Shown here piece by piece: positions 35,220 through 47,318 of a DNA stretch of 64,000 bases. Made by a program: the position numbers and the translations under genes. This DNA is from Globodera rostochiensis (Eukaryota; Nematoda; Chromadorea; Rhabditida; Heteroderidae): contig JAEVLN010000010.1 of assembly GCA_018350325.1 (NCBI GenBank), positions 2,046,001-2,110,000 of the forward strand. The letters are read 5' to 3'. Position 1 is the first letter of the stretch. Each line of letters starts with the position of its first letter. The notes under the pieces were generated by a model. The model had not been told where the DNA came from. It saw only the letters and a program-made list of their open reading frames with translations, and made no database searches.

Positions 35220-36826
35220 TTTCTAAAAAATTTTGCCTTTGTTTGGCTCAAAAGCTTATTAAAAAATTATAAATGTTTTATAAAGCCTAAATAATATTAT
35301 TATTTTATAATAAAATTCAAATATTTGAAGCCCAAATTAAAAAATAAAAATTTATTCAATATTTTATTTATATAATAAAGCTAGAATTGGTAAATGTTTA
35401 AAGAATTTATGATATATTCCACAAGTAGAAATTTATTGGGCATGAGACTACTATAATCATCCTCCCAGGCCCAATGAATGAGTGCATATTATATTGATTA
35501 ATTTTTTATAATATATTTTATTGTTTATTATTAAATAAATCATTGTTTTATTATCATGTTCTGAATTAAAAATGAACAGTAGCAGCAAGTAGACTGGTTT
35601 ACACCAAAATTTTAAAAATGGAAATACTGTTATATAATTGTCTTCTCCCGCTAATAAAAATTTTAAATAAATTTTATATTTAAAATGCGCGCAAAAAAGA
35701 ATAGATGCAAGAATTTTTGAAAAAATTCATCACGTCTTTCTGAAAAAGGAGAAGCTTCTTAAATTTTTTTTATTCAAAACTAGATGAAAACCGATCAATT
35801 TATAATTATCATTATTTTTTCACGAAAGGCAAACATCAAAAATAAATTAAAAATTTCATAGGTTGAGAAAAAAAACTGCCGAATAGTTTAGAATTGCCTA
35901 AATTAACAAATGGTAAAGTTACAAAAGCGAATTTGCAAAGTTTTTAATTTGACTTTAATGAAGCGGTCTTAGGTCGAAATTTCTGTTTTTTTTGGGGGGG
36001 AAAAACATCAAATTCTGCTTTTTGATGTGCCGATTACTAATTTTTATAGAATTAAAAAACACAAAGTTTTAAATTGATGTGTAAGCACTCCTGAGCCCGT
36101 AAAAAAAGAGCGAGGGAACTTTCCCCCAAAATTCCCCGGGACATTCCCAAGGAATTTTCCACCAATTCCAAGAAAATTCCTGTGAGTGGGAGGTGGATGT
36201 TGAGGGGGGTGGGCAAGGGCGCAAGCCTCCCCCCCCCCTCGTTCCGTATAAACTGTTTTAATCCCACACCCTGTAATAATCCCCCACTATCTGAGAATCC
36301 CCCACTATCTGAGTAGCTGAACTCACAAAACCAGTCATTCACCTGTAATAATCTCTACCCTCTAATAATGTCGCCCTTTCTGAGGAGGTTTCTTAGGGGT
36401 GGAAAAAGTATTTCCTGCCGGATGTGGCTTCTGAGTGATTTCTTTAAAAACCGGTTGATTAATTAGGAACAAAATTTCTTTACTTTTTTAAACATTTAAA
36501 ATAAAGTTTGATTTTGCTTTGTACAAAAATGCAAATTTATATTTTTTGATTAAACAAAAAATGTAACTATAGAAAAAGAAACAATTTTTATTTCTCCAAT
36601 ATCAATTTCATCGATTAGTATTAATGTTTTGCGTAAGCATAAAAAAATTAAATATCTCATTGCAGATTTATTTTTTATCCATTTTTGCCGTAAAAAATAA
36701 GCCACTTCGCTGCTATATACAGAATGTGAATATCATTTAATATTATATATTCCCTGAATATTTTATTCAAATAAAAATTCATTAGAATGTTTTAATATTA
36801 TAAAAATTTTTATTTTTAAAGAATTT
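35220..36826. other. Divergent region between two related secreted genes
   Basis: Both flanking genes are transcribed outwards from here. 36160-36350 is GC-richer, with C10 at 36229 and two aatcccccactatctgag repeats. No coding exon supported; regulatory sites could not be identified. Confidence 0.45.
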
Positions 36827-39800
36827 ATGCAAACTTTGTATATTCTTGTTTGGTTTGTTTTGCTGATCTTTTCAACAAAAATATTTGAATCAAAATGTGA
36901 TCCAATCCAAGAATTTTCTGCACACAGCCAAAACAGTGGCATGTTTCATGTAGTTAAGGTTAAGTTCTGATTTTGTTAGAATTTCTTAAGTATTATATGT
37001 TAGTAGCTTAGGACAAAACCCGTTTTAAACCCGGGATTTGGGGACCTAGTTTATGATTTTTTTGGACCAAAAAAATGAAATTAAAATTTTATTTATTTTA
37101 GAAAATGGAGAAGAAACAAAAAACCTTTTGAGCACTAAAGGGAGAGGGATGTGGACTTGATATAACTCTTTCAGAATCAAACAAAAATTTTATTTTTTAT
37201 TTTTATTAGGTTTTAATTTAAGGTGATCCCACCGGGCAAGTATCGAGTAATCATTTGGGACCATTTGATCACTCGCAATGATCTGTCCGTGGGCTCGGCG
37301 GTCGAGGAGGCATTTCCTTGCGATATCGACGAAATATTTGAGCGAAGTCCGTCCGATCCACGAAAGCTTATTTTTCTCGCGGACACTCTTAAAAGTGATA
37401 TGAATGAATTGAAAAAATGTTTTTTGCACTTTTTTACTGTGCAAACGGATGAATATGGGCAATTTTTGATGGAAAAAAAAACAGACAAATGCCATTTGAT
37501 GCGACGATGTTTGAAGATTATAATTACAAATTTTATTTGATTCCATTGAAAGGATCGGTATTTATTTTCTAAATAAATATTTCAAACGATTTGCTTTTTG
37601 GATTAATATAATTATAAAGAAAGAATCTTTAAACAAATTGATCACATTATAAATTCAGAATCCGATCAATGAATCTTCAAATTTTGAAGATTTTTGTGCT
37701 GCATCACAAATTTACTTTAAGAAAAATTGGGAGCCTGTTGATTCGTTATGCCGTTTTTACAAAAGTCAATGTATGATCAACTATTTTGGGTCAACTGATC
37801 GGTGGAAAATCAGTCTTAACAACATATTAAATCAATGGCTATCTCATCCATTGAATTGGGAGATATCTGATAAGGTAAGAGAGGGATGATCATTGTCTCG
37901 AAAAGCCCAAAATATTTTATTTAGGTAATAGATTCCTTTTAAGGACAATTTCTTCCTCCTCGGAAGTTTTCGTTGTTTGATCGATGTGGCAAAAAAGAAT
38001 GAAAGTCACGGCACCAGAATGAGCTCTCGTGATGCCGAATTGCTCAGCATTTTTTTGAATTTTTTGGCCGAATCCAACCGTAAACAATGGTTATGGAAAG
38101 GGCTGAGATTAGCAGACAATCGAATTGTGCCGATGATCAGCGAATTTTGTCAAATTGAATGCCAATTAATGATCAATATTGATGATAAATTAAACGTTGG
38201 TTAATTTTTATTAAGGCTTATTTTTGAGTGTGGGGGGGGGGGCAAAAACATGAAATTACCCAAACTTCAAATATATTATTATTATGATTATGGACAAATT
38301 TACCACCTAAAATTTGCAGAACAAATCTGTCCAAATTACATAATATTTATTTAACTTTACTAAATTAATCAGAATTTAATGGCTTGCGTCAAATTTTGCT
38401 CTCAATGGCAAGACGTGCGTGATGAAGCATCAAAACTTGTCCAACCTACCGTCATAATAGAGACATTTCGTCGTTGGATTTATTTGTCGTCCCCAATCAG
38501 TTTGGACGAGCAACAAATTTTATATTATTGGATTGAATTGTTTGCCGTACGAACAGCAAATATTGACGACCATTGGTGGAAATGGTCACCGTTTGAGATG
38601 GATGTATTCCGTGAAATAGGTGGTTTTTTAAAATTAAATTTATTTACAACTAAATTATGAAAAACTAAGTTTTTAAATGTATTGTTAAGCCAAAGCTAAA
38701 CAGTTAGAGAATTCATGCCTTGATTCAGAGGGATTTAAAGTCTAAAAAGTTATTTCAATAAAACTATTTTGGGGTGCTTTTTCACCTTGAACTTTTGAAA
38801 AAAGTTTTGAACCGCTTTGCATTTTCCCCTAAATTGCTTCTTTTCATTTATAACTTTCTAATTAAACTTATGTCTTTTTGATAGACTTTCAAAATTGCTT
38901 GCACTTTAGCTTTTCCCAATTCCCGGGAAATTTAGAATTTACCGATTTTCCAAATTTACCGTTTCTGGCGTTTTTGAAATAAATATTTTTATTAATATAA
39001 AAAAACATCAAAAAATTAAACTTTTACATATAAAATAAGTTGCGCCATTAAAAAAAATTAAATATTAAAACACAAATTGGTGCACTAAAAGTAGAGTAGG
39101 CCGGGACCGGGACTGGTACTGACGTCTCCAATTTTGAGACTGAATTTCCCACTTATAAAACCCCGGTTTTTTCAAAATTGGCAAATCTTTGTTTTTGACC
39201 ATTAGTCCCAGGGTTTTTTGACCGGGATTTGATTAATTTTCCCGCTTATAAATCGAGGGTTTTTAATTTTCTCAATCCCGTTCCCGGTTTTTCCCAAAAA
39301 TCCCGTGGTGCATATTTGACACTTTTGGCATATTTTGGTGCATGTTTGGCCTTTTTGGTGCATGTTTGGCCTTTTTGGAGCATATAATGTGTATATTTGG
39401 CCATATTTGTACCAACTGATCCCGAATTTATGGTCCGATCCATTTTTTTTGTATTTTCTCATTTTAATAATTACTTTTACCAAAACGGTTTGACTCATTT
39501 AGGCAACCTTTTTGTGGATGCAAAAGAAGTGTTTGCCCTTACATTTGACAAAATCAAACGTTTTGGTGGAATAAAGGAACTGCTGAATATGATTTGTGAA
39601 AATATTAAAGATTTCTCACAACCAAATACTGTGTACCGTACCACCCAACCATTCACCGAACAATGGAGAAGTTCGAACTGCTTTTACGGCAAATTTCGGG
39701 TGTGTTATTTTTAAAACAATTTTTTAGCATTAAGCATTATCGTATTTTCTAAAAATTTTCAAACTCCTTTAAATACTGTAGTATTACGGTTCTGAAATAA

Positions 39801-40441
39801 ATGAGACCGGTTGAAAGCCTACGGGTTTTATTGATTGTTCTCGGTCCCTTAATTTCGGCTTTTAGAGACCAAGACTCTCCAAAATTTAGGGATATTTGTC
39901 CCGGAAATCCCTTGTCGAATAATCTAAATCCAGATCTTGACCATTAATATGATAAATAAAATAATTTAATAATAATATCTTCACAGTACGTCCCGCCTCG
40001 TCATCGAACTTCAGACAATTTAAGTTCCATGAAATGTGTAATATGCATGACAGGAAAGGTTATATAGCACAGCATAGCTTATATAAAAATTGGATTGATC
40101 GAAAAAAACTGAAAATTGATTAAATGTGTACCAGGGATGCGAATCGCGTCGAAAAAAAGCGATCGGCGATCTCAAATTTTTTAAAGCAAACGGCGATCTG
40201 CGATCGGCGATGTGCCACAAAAAGGCGATAATTGCGATCACGATCGAGCGATCGCGATTCCCATCCCTGATGTGTACAGTCAAAGAAACAAATTTAAATT
40301 TAGCGCTACTTCGCATTCGATCCTTGTGGTCATTTGTGTGTGTGTGAAGAATGTGCAAATGTTGTTGAGAACAGCGCAGAACCAAACTGCCCAATTTGTC
40401 GTAGACGAATAATCAAAAAATTACGCATTTTCCATCCTTGA
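36827..40441 (+). CDS. Secreted modular protein ending in a C3HC4 RING finger (one frameshift)
   Basis: Exons 36827-36958, 37223-37557, 37659-37874, 37944-38195, 38373-38619, 39503-39699, 39987-40058, 40304-40441. Signal peptide MQTLYILVWFVLLIFSTKIF. Exon 2 has VIPPGKYRVIIWDH and later LKKCFLHFFTVQTDEYGQF, matching modules (a) and (b) of the gene at 30274. Exons 3-6 are helical. The last two exons give a complete RING: CVIC-M..K, then RYFAFDPCGHLCVCEEC and CPICRR. RINGs bind two zinc ions and recruit ubiquitin-loaded E2 enzymes; a secreted one would have to act in another compartment or host (inference). Exon 2 is one base short: an A9 run at 37469-37477 breaks the frame. This could be a real null allele or a sequencing slip. 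The rest is intact. Confidence 0.75.
39100..39410. repeat. Composite of gggaccgggac and tttggtgcatatttggc repeats in intron 5
   Basis: The first half resembles elements at 10804 and 18479; the second half resembles the AT-rich interior of 12017-12336. Ends not resolved. Confidence 0.55.
40132..40269. mobile_element. hAT-like MITE inside the intron that splits the RING
   Basis: Ends CAGGGATGCGAATCGCG and CGCGATTCCCATCCCTG with perfect 8-bp duplication atgtgtac; interior ggcgatctgcgatcggcgat. The gene at 59575 also carries such elements in its RING-splitting introns. Confidence 0.9.
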
Positions 40442-41555
40442 TTTTTATGCCATTTTACAGGTGTTTATTTTCTTTAATTTTGTCAATAAACTATTCTTAT
40501 CCGCATTTGCTCCAAACCTTTAGAATTAAAGCGACTTTTAGAGCTTAAAATGCATATTTTTAACGTTTCACTATAATAATAAAATATTGAAATGATTTAA
40601 TATTATTTTGATTTTCATTGATTTCTTTTTTGTATTTACATCAATGCAAACTTCCTTTTTTGACACATTTTTGGCATTCTATTTAATTTGAATGCCACGT
40701 TTTGGGGACGACTTGAAATTCGCTTTTTAGTATGTTTAATTTCTTTCCCCATTCTTTTATTATTAATCGCCGGGCAATGTCTCTAAATTTTCCATGCGGC
40801 AACTTTGCAATTGCGCGCAATGGGATTTGGATTTTACGCAGTAGAAATAAAGAAATTATTCAGCATTTTTAGGGTCAATTTTGGCACTTTTGGCGTTTTT
40901 AGTGCCTATTTTGGGTTTTAGTGCCTGAAAATCCGGGCCCTAATTGAGACATAACGCGGAAATGGTTCTTCCCGGGACAAGCATTTCAAATGGCGAAAAT
41001 ATACTTAATTAGGTAATTGAGTAAAGTAGTGGGATGAGTTTTTATCTGTTTATTAACATTAAAAAAAAAATCTTTTTTATTTACGACATTACATATTTAT
41101 GGGAAAATTGCAGACAAAAAGAAGTCAAAAAAATGTGTAAAAGACAAAAATATTCAAAACATTGTATTAGGCAAAAAAAAAAGGATGAGAAAATCGCCGG
41201 GGGAAATTTTATATTTAATATTTCTTTGAACAAAAAAAGCGAAATATTTTTAGTACAGTTTGTTTCTCAGATTAATGGACTTAAATTCCATCCCAACTTT
41301 ATAAATATCAAAAATTGATTCAAATCGAAAAAAGTTTGTATTTGTTATTTTGAAAAATGTTTGAATTCGGTTTGGGATTCGACATTCGCAAAATCCGAGC
41401 CCGGATTCGTGTCTACGCACATTTTTACCCTAGAAAAAAAACATTGTAGTTCTCGAGCCTATTTGTGGCTCCCATCCCTGATTCATACGGCAACAAAAAA
41501 TAGCCAACAATTATTGTAATTATTGTGTCGTTTAATCGATGTTTCCGTTTAAATT
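40442..41555. other. Intergenic with scattered gene debris
   Basis: 40715-40790 matches the signal-peptide exon of the RING pseudogene at 47319 (gaaattcgctttttag, attcttttattattaatcgcc), so a lone exon fragment lies here. 40868-40942 has ends tagggtcaattttgg / ccgggcccta of an AT-rich element. 41480-41555 repeats the 3' flank of the F-box gene at 45240. Other ORFs here look spurious. Confidence 0.5.
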
Positions 41556-42962
41556 TTATCCACAAGTTCCTCCGTCCATTCTCTTGACGGGCTCTCTCGG
41601 ACTTGCCGTTGCCTCATCCATCCTGAAATAAGAGAGATTTTAACTAGACTAATTCAAATCTATATTAAATTTACTTTTTAATTCTATGATAAGATTTTAG
41701 GGTCCAATAAAAGTACATGCCGACCGTGTACTACCCAATTTTAATGATGGGATGAGAAAGTTTGCAACAATTTCATTCACATACCCGCCGCCGATGTCAC
41801 TGTCATGTAAGGTAATGTATAACAGCTTTAGTCCATTTGTCCTCTTCTCGCCCAATTGGACAACGCACCAACAGCCAAAATCCGGTACTTTTCTGTTATG
41901 TGACAACAGCAAAAAAATGTTGTTTTAAATGTTGAAAACACCCTAGAGGTTTTTAAGGTCGTAGAATAAATATGGCTTCCATTTTGACCGAATTCGGACC
42001 TCAAACCCGAATTCGAACAATTTTTAGAAGTTTTTTTCGACATAACAAAAAAGTACCCAAGTGTCTTCGTTGAGGCGTCGCAACATCAATCGCTCCCGCG
42101 TAAAATTGTTTGTCAGCTCAAATGGCACAAAGTCATTGTTTTCCAAAAATTTGATGATGAAATTGGCCGGCTCCGAAGCATTGACAAATGACTAAACCGA
42201 AGGGAATAATCACTCTCAAACTGATTTAAATATCAAAAATTACCCCTTTGACTCCCTCAATTCTTGCACAATAATCAACACAATGAAGAATCTTCGGAAG
42301 TCCATCCCCGAGGGGAGTATTCAACCATTTGGCCAAAGCTTGACAAGAAGAAGCGCCGGCATTGTCTTGGGCCGGAAATTCGGGGAAAAGTTCAAAGGAA
42401 TGGATCGATCGGAGTTTTGCGCAATTGCGAAGAACGGTAGGAGAAAATTGTCGCAAACAGTCGAGATCGGAGGAGTCCAAAAAAAGTCCGCTAATGTTGT
42501 CGTTGACCAAAGGCCAGATCTTTTGCCGAATGATTTCCCAGCTGCGGCTTTGGTAGTCGTATGTATAAATTTGAACATTTGTGCCGGAAGAGTCTAAAAG
42601 AGGGCGAATGCGTTGAAGGAATTCGATGCCAGTTTGGTCGACGTAACTAAATTATAAAAAATCATTAAAATATTGTTTAAGATTAAAACGACTGTATCGA
42701 AATTGCTTTGAATCCGATCACATTCTTTGGAAGCGGTCGGCAAATTGGATTCTGTTTATTATCAGAATGTTTGAAGACAATTTTTGCGTCGTTTTCTCCG
42801 GATACGCGATAAATGTCCATCCGACCCAACGACCATTCCCTCGACTTGAAATGGACGTCCACCAAAACGTCCAATCGATCACTGACCAGCGCCATTTTCA
42901 GTCCGACGACAAAAGGGGAGAGAAAAGCGAAGACTCCGTACCAAACATCGGCACAAATGAAA
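41556..42962 (-). pseudogene. F-box-type protein gene, 5' exon missing, disrupted by an insert
   Basis: Paralogue of the complete gene at 45338. An exon starting 42962 gives [36 protein letters not shown], an F-box-like helix pair. A second (about 42645-42244) gives [15 protein letters not shown] and [19 protein letters not shown], intact. A third, starting near 42190 with SFVNASEPANFIIKF, is cut by the element 41885-42056; after it the frame resumes with [16 protein letters not shown] and then degenerates. The last exon (GMDEATASPREP...) remains. No first exon with ATG was found upstream, where a G17 repeat element lies. It could still express a truncated protein. Confidence 0.7.
41885..42056. 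mobile_element. 172-bp inverted-repeat element inserted in an F-box exon
   Basis: Ends GTACTTTTCTGTTATGT and ACATAACAAAAAAGTAC. Comparison with the intact paralogue shows the coding sequence continuing on both sides. Interior ccgaattcggacctcaaacc resembles the arms of the fold-back at 56880. No clear target duplication. Confidence 0.75.
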
Positions 42963-42999
42963 CTGAAATTTAAGAATTAGATGTCTGATTTGGGTAATA

Positions 43000-43330
43000 G
43001 TCTGGTTTGCCCCCCCCCCTCCATTTTTCAAAAACACCTATGCCAAATCTTGCAAAAAATGATTGCATCATCAGCAATATTTGAGAATTCTGTTTAATTC
43101 TGGGGGGGGGGGGGGGGGTACTGTAATTTTAAAGCTTTTAGAAATGGTAAAGGGTCCGGCGGTGCCAATAGGCGACGTCGGGGGAAATTTTTTTTTAAAT
43201 GTTAAGAGAAAATCAGAAAAAATCATTGACACAGTCGGAGATCTGAACCCACACCCAACCCACAATTCAAATGCCCAAACCACTCACCACTACACCACAA
43301 CCAAAACGCATTAATGCCAGTTTATGCTCA
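43000..43330. repeat. SINE-like element: G17 run, ggcggtgccaataggcg and a tRNA-like segment
   Basis: G17 at 43102-43118, then gtccggcggtgccaataggc. On the minus strand at 43230-43315 there is TGGTGTAGTGGTGAGTGG ... GGTTCAGATCTCCGAC, like a tRNA D-arm and T-arm (box A/box B type). The G-run plus ggcggtgcc combination recurs at 34250-34295 (inverted) and 48586-48625. Confidence 0.5.
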
Positions 43331-43930
43331 AGAAATCACGGATTCCAGTCCGTAATTAGAATGCTTTTTTTCTAACAGAACCATCCATTCTTTTGGGATC
43401 CAATTTATTTGTCGATGGGCGAGCGAATACATTCTAGCAGAATGAAATCAATGAATGGGGGGGGGGGGGGACAACAGAAGTGGACCAAAGGGCATATCGG
43501 TGGCTTCGTAATTTTTTGTTTAGTTTTAATGCAGGGTTCGTAACTGTACCACAGTTCAGGAAAAATAAAAATTTACTGCATTTTTGAACATTTTATAAAT
43601 CTTATTTTTGACCTTCACTGTCCTTATTTTGAAAATTTTAGTTACAGCCTAACGACCCCAAGCCAGGGTGGCTTAGGCCTAAGCCTAACAAACTTTTGAG
43701 CTAAAAGGGTCCCTGCTATGATTTTTCAAACCTATAAAAGCGGTTTTGGGTGATTAATTTTGAAAAAAAAAACAAAAATAGTGTTGTCGGATCTAAAAAA
43801 TATTATCATATTCATGATCAGCACTCTTGAAAACCCCATATATATGATGTTTTCAGCAGATTTAGTGGGGGGGGGGGGGTCGCAAAACAGGAAAGTACCT
43901 AAAATTGTCGGTTTCGAGAAATATGGTTAA
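43331..43930. other. Intergenic with two long G runs and ttaggc words
   Basis: G14 at 43457-43470 and G13 at 43867-43879; ggtggcttaggcctaagcctaac at 43664-43690 is repeated, inverted, near 44640-44690. No gene. Confidence 0.5.
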
Positions 43931-43934
43931 AAAC

Positions 43935-44031
43935 TAGGGCTGCACGAGACCCGAAATTTACCGAGACTCGAGACCGAGACCCAAAAAAAAAACCGAGAAA
44001 TTTCTCTAGTCGAGACTCTCGTGCAGCACTA
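43935..44031. mobile_element. hAT-like MITE of cgagac repeats, truncating an F-box fragment
   Basis: Ends TAGGGCTGCACGAGACC and GTCTCGTGCAGCACTA. Weak duplication ttaaaaac / tcaaaacc. It lies about 40 bases beyond where the F-box fragment's homology stops (QAVAKW). Confidence 0.65.
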
Positions 44032-44039
44032 TCAAAACC

Positions 44040-44390
44040 ACACATTTCATGCAAAAAATCACCCATTTGGCCACGGCTTGGTTAGAAGAAGCGTCGGCGC
44101 TGTCGTCGGCCGGAAACTCAGGAAAAAGATCCCAGGATTCGATCGATCGGAGATTTGGCCAATTGAAAAGAATCGCCGGAGAGAATCGTCGCAAACAGTC
44201 GAGCTCAAAGTTTAAAGGAAAGCAGCAAATGTTGTCACTGACCAAAGGCCAAATTTCTCGCCAAATAATTTCCCCAGCTGCGGCTTTGGTCGACGAAGGT
44301 ATAAATTGCAACATTTGTGCCAGAAGAGCCGTAACGACGGCGAATGCGTTAGAGAAATTCGATGACGCTTTGGTCGACGTAACTAAATTA
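44040..44390 (-). pseudogene. Single-exon F-box-family fragment
   Basis: Matches only exon 3 of the gene at 45338: [10 protein letters not shown] followed by a stop, then after a frame change IIWREIWPLVSDNIC and LRRFSPAILFNWPNLRSIES, ending QAVAKW at a MITE. No other exons nearby. It lies between inverted ttaggc-rich blocks at 43664 and 44640. Confidence 0.75.
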
Positions 44391-44757
44391 TACAAAATCA
44401 TTAAAATATTGTTTTTGGTTCTATTGCAGTTTAATTAATTGTACTGGTTTATTTAGTGTTCTGTGTTTTTGATCAAATTAGGGCCTTGATAGCGCCATAT
44501 CAATAGAAAATAAAATCAAGAATTCAAAGCGGTTTTTGAAAAGGGTTGAAATTTTTGAAAATGAAGGATAAACAACTTTTAACAAATAAGTGACAAAAAC
44601 CGGATATAATAACTGGCGAAAAGTTATGGACTTAGGGGTTCGTTAGGCTTAGGCTAAGCCACCCGGCTCGGAGTTCGTTAGGCTTAGTGGTCAGTCTTGA
44701 AAAAAAGTTATGCGCTGCTATGACCGGAATCGGGATCCCGGTCGGGCGGGATTATCC

Positions 44758-44996
44758 CGGTTTTTGGAATCCCGATCCCGGCTTTTAAAGGTCGTAATCC
44801 CGATCCCGGTTTTTGAAAGGTCGCAATCCCGATCCCGGTTTTTGAAAAGTAGTAATCCCGATCCCGGTTTTTGAAAGGTCGCAATCCCGATCCCGGTTTT
44901 TGAAATGTAGTAATCCCGATCCCGGTTTTTGAAAAGTCGTAATCCCGATCCCGGTTTTTGAAAGGTCGCAATACCGATCCCGGGTTTTGAAAGGTT
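44758..44996. repeat. Tandem 29-bp repeat, about 8 copies
   Basis: Unit aatcccgatcccggtttttg plus aaaggtcgt, with small changes. Preceded by gggatcccggtcgggcggg. The words match those inside the GC-rich hAT-like elements, so the array may have expanded from one. Confidence 0.9.
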
Positions 44997-45337
44997 ACAG
45001 CTTATTACTGCTCGCTTGGAGCCTAGGCCTTGCGGATTTTTTTGATTTTTTTCGCAATTTGGCCCCGCTAGCAAATATTGTTAAAAAATCTTCAAATTTT
45101 TTGGACCTCTCTCACCCCCCTTACAATTTTCAAAGATTCGCAATTTTTCCGACGGCGCCGTCAAACGCTGACAACGAAATCCGAGGCTATAAAATGGACG
45201 GGCCAACCCAAATGAAAAACAAAGGCTTTTCTTCAAACATTCATACGGCAACAAAAGAAGCCAACAATTATTGTAATTATTGTGTCATTTAATTGATTTT
45301 CTGTTTAAATTCCATTCACAAAATTCCCTTCGTCCAT

Positions 45338-46877
45338 TCACTCGGTGGGCTTACTTGGCCCTGCCTTTGCCTCAATCATCCTGAAATAAGAGAGATTTTA
45401 ACTAGGTTAATTCAAACATATATTCAACGCATTTTTAATTCTTTAAAATTTGTTTAAGATTTTGGCCAAAACCGGAAAAGCGGGAGGTACACTGGTTTCC
45501 GGTTAGGCCGGTTTTACGACCCGCCGGTTCTTACCCGTCGCCGATGTCCCTATCGTTGAAGTCAATGGAAATGCAATTCCACTGATCGTCGTCCCAATCC
45601 AATTCAATTGTCTCCTTCTCCCATTTAGTCCATTTGTCCTCTTCTCGCCCAATCGGACAACGCACCAACAACCATTTGTCGTTGGTGTCTCCGTAGAATT
45701 CGTCTTCGTCTTCGTCGTAGAAGTCTAGCGATGGAAAACATCGCAATGTCAATTGCTCCCCCGTCAAATTGTTCTTCTCCTCAAATGAGCCCCAGTCGTC
45801 GTCGTCTTCAATCCAAAATTTGATGATGAAATTGACCGGCTCTGAAGCCTTGACAAATGACTAAAACGAAAGTGAATAATTAACAAAAACTCTAATTGAT
45901 TACCCTTTTGAATCCTTCCATTCCTGCCGAATAACGACCACACCGAAGCATATTCGGAAGTCCATCCCCGCGGGGAGTGAGCAACCATTTGGTCACGGCT
46001 TTTACAGAAGAAGCGCCGGCGTTGTCTCTGGCCGGGAACCAGGGGAATGGTCCTTGGAAATCAATCGATCGGAGCTTTGCGCAATTGCGAAGAATCGCCG
46101 GAGAAAATTGTCGCAAACGGTCCAATTGCGAGGAGTTAAAAGAAAAGCCGCAAATGTTGTCGTTGACCAAAGGCCAAATCTTTTGCCAAATAATTTCCCA
46201 GCAGCGGCTTTGGTCGTTGGAATTTCTAATATCAACATTGGTCTCGGTAGAGTCAAAAAGACGACGAATGCGTTGAAGGAATTCGATGACGCTTTGGTCG
46301 ACATATCTAAATTGTACAAAATCATTAAAATATTGTTTAAGATGAAAACGACCCTATCGAAATTGATTCGAATCCGATCACATTGCCTGGAGGCGGTCCA
46401 TGAGGAATTGGCAGCCGTTCACGAGAGCGATATTTGACAATTTCTGCGCTATTTCCGTCAGTTGCGCGACGAATTCCCAACGAACCCAACGACCATTCCC
46501 TCGACTCGAAATGGACGTCCACCAAAACGTCCAATCGATCACTGATCAGCGCCATTTTCAGTCCGACGTCAAAAGGGGAGAGAAAAGCGAAGACTTCGAG
46601 CCAAATATCGTCACAAATGAAACTAAAAATTGGAATTAATGGCTCTTTATTTGATTCATTAAAGTAAAGCTTCGATGAGGGGCTGTACATTTCAGCCCAG
46701 GGCATTTTTGCCGGCGAAAAAATCTGAGAAAATTTTTAAAAAATGCCGAAATAGGCATTTTTAGGCACTAAAAAGTCGAAATTTGTTCGGAATAAATGCT
46801 CTTTTTAAGCTTCTCCCCTTTACGCACATTCTCTCCATTTGCTCTTGCTGCTCTTCGCCGCTTTTGTTGTCTGACAT
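45338..46877 (-). CDS. F-box-type protein of the heteroderid family, complete
   Basis: Exons 46877-46828, 46622-46353, 46306-45904, 45860-45535, 45380-45338 close in frame (363 aa). The start [16 protein letters not shown] is followed by an F-box-like segment, [18 protein letters not shown] and [20 protein letters not shown]. Residues about 135-200 have [19 protein letters not shown] and [20 protein letters not shown], Leu-rich. The C-terminal region has [10 protein letters not shown], a DEDEDEF acidic patch, and [16 protein letters not shown]. The expected F-box role is substrate binding in SCF ubiquitin ligases, in cytoplasm or nucleus. There is no signal peptide. I recall very similar proteins from cyst nematodes but give no accession. 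Two degenerate paralogues lie to the left. Confidence 0.8.
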
Positions 46878-47318
46878 TTTTGGAAATATTTTTAGTGTTC
46901 CGATAAAGCAATTAATTCTAAAAATCTAGATTTAATTGCGTATTATATATTTAGATATGCTGGAAATGACAAAAAATGTATTCCAAAAGTCCGGCAAAAT
47001 GATCCGCAGAAATATTTGTGATGGAATGTGTCGGGGACGAATGGATTATGTGGGAGTTGAAAATGTTTTTCACTCTTTTGAAACCCAACAAAAATATGAT
47101 AAATATTAAGTTAATATTATGTAATTGTTTGTTGTTGCGAGGAATAATTTTTGAAAGTCAACAATATTTATGTACTTGTCGTAAAAGTGATGAAATCAAT
47201 GAATGGATGGGGGGGGGCGGGAGGGTGTGCTCGTACCCACCGGGTAGAGGTCGAAACGCGAGTATTTTTTAATAAGTAGGAGGTGGATACTTTATGAAAT
47301 TCGCTTTTTAGAATCTTT
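46878..47318. other. Intergenic between F-box gene and RING pseudogene
   Basis: Promoter side of the F-box gene. The ORF at 47018-47272 has no recognised feature. 47180-47240 (gaaatcaatgaatgg plus a G run) resembles 43445-43470. Confidence 0.4.

Noticed and set aside
41034..41318. 94-codon ORF, Lys-rich
   Set aside because: Compositional; no neighbouring exon fits in phase.
44718..45074. 118-codon minus-strand ORF with SKPGIGIATFQ repeats
   Set aside because: Reading of the 29-bp tandem repeat in several frames; all frames are open for the same reason.
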